This document shows, in pieces, positions 63,062 through 64,000 of a stretch of 64,000 bases of DNA (positions within the stretch are counted from its first letter, which is position 1; every line of letters starts with the position of its first letter). This stretch comes from Nitrosomonas oligotropha (GTDB taxonomy: Bacteria > Pseudomonadota > Gammaproteobacteria > Burkholderiales > Nitrosomonadaceae). Location of the stretch: assembly GCF_009833085.1 (NCBI RefSeq), contig NZ_QRBZ01000037.1:1-64000 (forward strand), given 5' to 3'. The position numbers were made by a program, and so were the translations under genes. The notes beneath the pieces are model-generated. The model did no database searches, had not been told where the DNA came from, and saw only the letters and a program-made list of their open reading frames with translations.

Positions 63062-64000
63062 CTAGTGTTTTCTACTGTGGATAGAAAGCGGTTTGGTTAT
63101 GCGCCAGAATTTCCATAAATCGGAGCGTGTCAGCGAAAAGTCTCTGGATGAAATCTCATTGAGCGCCGTGATGGTCAATTGATTGATTTTTCCTTCCTTT
63201 AATGCGGTATGTAAAGGAGCGAACCAGTTTTGCTCCATAACCTTAAGTGTTTCACGCCAGTCATAAGCATTTCTGTATTGAGCTTTTCCTCGCAATGAAT
63301 CCAATACGACAAGATGATCGCCAGTGGGTCCCGTCATGAGCCATTCGTCCGCATCGGTCGGTAGCCTTGAATGGCTTGTGCCATTGGCGAGTGCTAATGC
63401 GCGAGGAAAGTCATTATTACTCCACACATGCGAATAAGGCGATCGGACAAATTGCGGCATGTTTCCGCCACCCCATAGCCAGATGCTATTGATGGTCAAT
63501 TCACCATGCGATTCTCGCGCTTGATTGACCGGGTGCTCATGCAACAACATTTGAATTTCATTGAAAATTTTATGCCATAGAATACTGTCGGCACCGGATG
63601 GCAAGAAATTATTGATGTTTTTACAAGTAACCTGGCTAAGCGTATGCGTGTGCATTTCTGTCATTGCGGGTAAGCGTATGTACCACCGGTCCGGTCGTAA
63701 TGACGAGAAAGTGAAGCCATCATGACTGAAATTATGATTGATATCTTGTGTCAATTCATTGGCTTCTTCTTCGGAGATCTGGAAAGCTTGGCTATCAGCG
63801 AGCATGATATGATTTTGTTCAATGCGAAGGTGAACAGGATCGGCACGCATCCAGAAATCTTTACTGGCTTTTGCCAGGTCAGGCGCATCGGTGTGCAGCA
63901 TGATCGGTGCAATAGGCCAGTTATTTTGTTGTTGTGCGATATTAAATTGTTGGCACAGCCAAGCTTCCATTTCGTGTATTGGATTTGTCGAAGAGATGCT
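63062..64000 (-). CDS. Conserved proteobacterial protein, phosphoglycerate-mutase-like (RpfE type), 5'-truncated by window edge
   Basis: The frame stays open to the right edge, so the gene very probably starts beyond 64000; at least 312 residues are visible. Family blocks are FWMRADPVHLRIEQNHIMLAD, SIWLWGGGNMP and DEWLMTGPTGDHLVVLDSL. Such proteins are widespread in betaproteobacteria and are annotated as RpfE-type regulatory or phosphoglycerate-mutase-like proteins. The true role is unknown. An internal ATG at 63970 is unlikely to be the start because coding sequence continues upstream. Confidence 0.65.
   Translation of the reverse strand, partial: SISSTNPIHEMEAWLCQQFNIAQQQNNWPIAPIMLHTDAPDLAKASKDFWMRADPVHLRIEQNHIMLADSQAFQISEEEANELTQDINHNFSHDGFTFSSLRPDRWYIRLPAMTEMHTHTLSQVTCKNINNFLPSGADSILWHKIFNEIQMLLHEHPVNQARESHGELTINSIWLWGGGNMPQFVRSPYSHVWSNNDFPRALALANGTSHSRLPTDADEWLMTGPTGDHLVVLDSLRGKAQYRNAYDWRETLKVMEQNWFAPLHTALKEGKINQLTITALNEISSRDFSLTRSDLWKFWRITKPLSIHSRKH

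Overview
This 64 kb window looks like chromosome from a Gram-negative betaproteobacterium, most likely a Nitrosomonas-type member of the Nitrosomonadales. That placement is an inference from gene content: PEP-CTERM sorting signals, NnrS, a LolCD system with one visible permease, an APS-type assimilatory sulfate reduction operon under CysB, a three-subunit proton-translocating transhydrogenase, and long copper/DUF5666-type envelope proteins. No rRNA, tRNA, CRISPR array or complete insertion sequence was seen.

Layout. 0-15 kb is mostly housekeeping: a PEP-CTERM protein, suhB, then a leftward series (PHP phosphoesterase, Sua5/YciO, site-2 protease, trpS, scpA, scpB), nnrS, an AT-rich accessory patch (DUF2971 gene plus an antitoxin remnant), a second PEP-CTERM protein, a histidine phosphatase, an SMP-30-like propeller, a membrane-anchored terpenoid-cyclase-like toroid protein, a HAD phosphatase and mtfA. 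15-20 kb holds a small lipoprotein, an ABC exporter, lolD/lolC and a CRP/FNR-family regulator.

20.5-28.7 kb is the most unusual part. It is a tight five-gene rightward operon: a two-copy-domain protein of 821 aa, a 996-aa glycyl radical enzyme, an SCP2-like protein, a short PflA-type activase and a DUF6765 protein. A perfect FNR/DNR box (TTGAT-N4-ATCAA) precedes it, and the adjacent divergent regulator carries the FNR-type E-x-x-S-R recognition helix. Several of the unknown proteins look lipid-related, so a hydrophobic substrate handled under oxygen limitation is a reasonable hypothesis.

28.7-37.3 kb is an envelope region: rlpA, speB, an outer-membrane barrel with a long Gly/Ser/Asp insert, a DUF5666 protein and a DUF6502 putative regulator. 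The DUF6502 gene diverges from a periplasmic cupredoxin/beta-propeller fusion across a compact array of three operator-like repeats. A probable type I secretion cargo follows. 37.5-40 kb is an accessory insertion with a two-gene DUF4365 module that could be a defence system.

40-52 kb is sulfur assimilation: cysK-cysE, then cysB diverging from a small gene, cysI, a DUF934 gene, cysH, cysD and cysN. There is no APS kinase and CysH has the Fe-S cysteines of APS reductases, so the route is sulfate to APS to sulfite to sulfide to cysteine. Between them lie a HbpS-like gene, a DUF2165 gene, a Tim44-like gene, a cytochrome c and a DUF3293 gene. 52-64 kb carries phosphorelay parts (REC, REC-EAL, Hpt) around a 1182-aa flavin/Fe-S oxidoreductase, then pntA-pntAB-pntB with a strong bidirectional terminator, a degenerate EAL protein, and a conserved protein running off the right edge.
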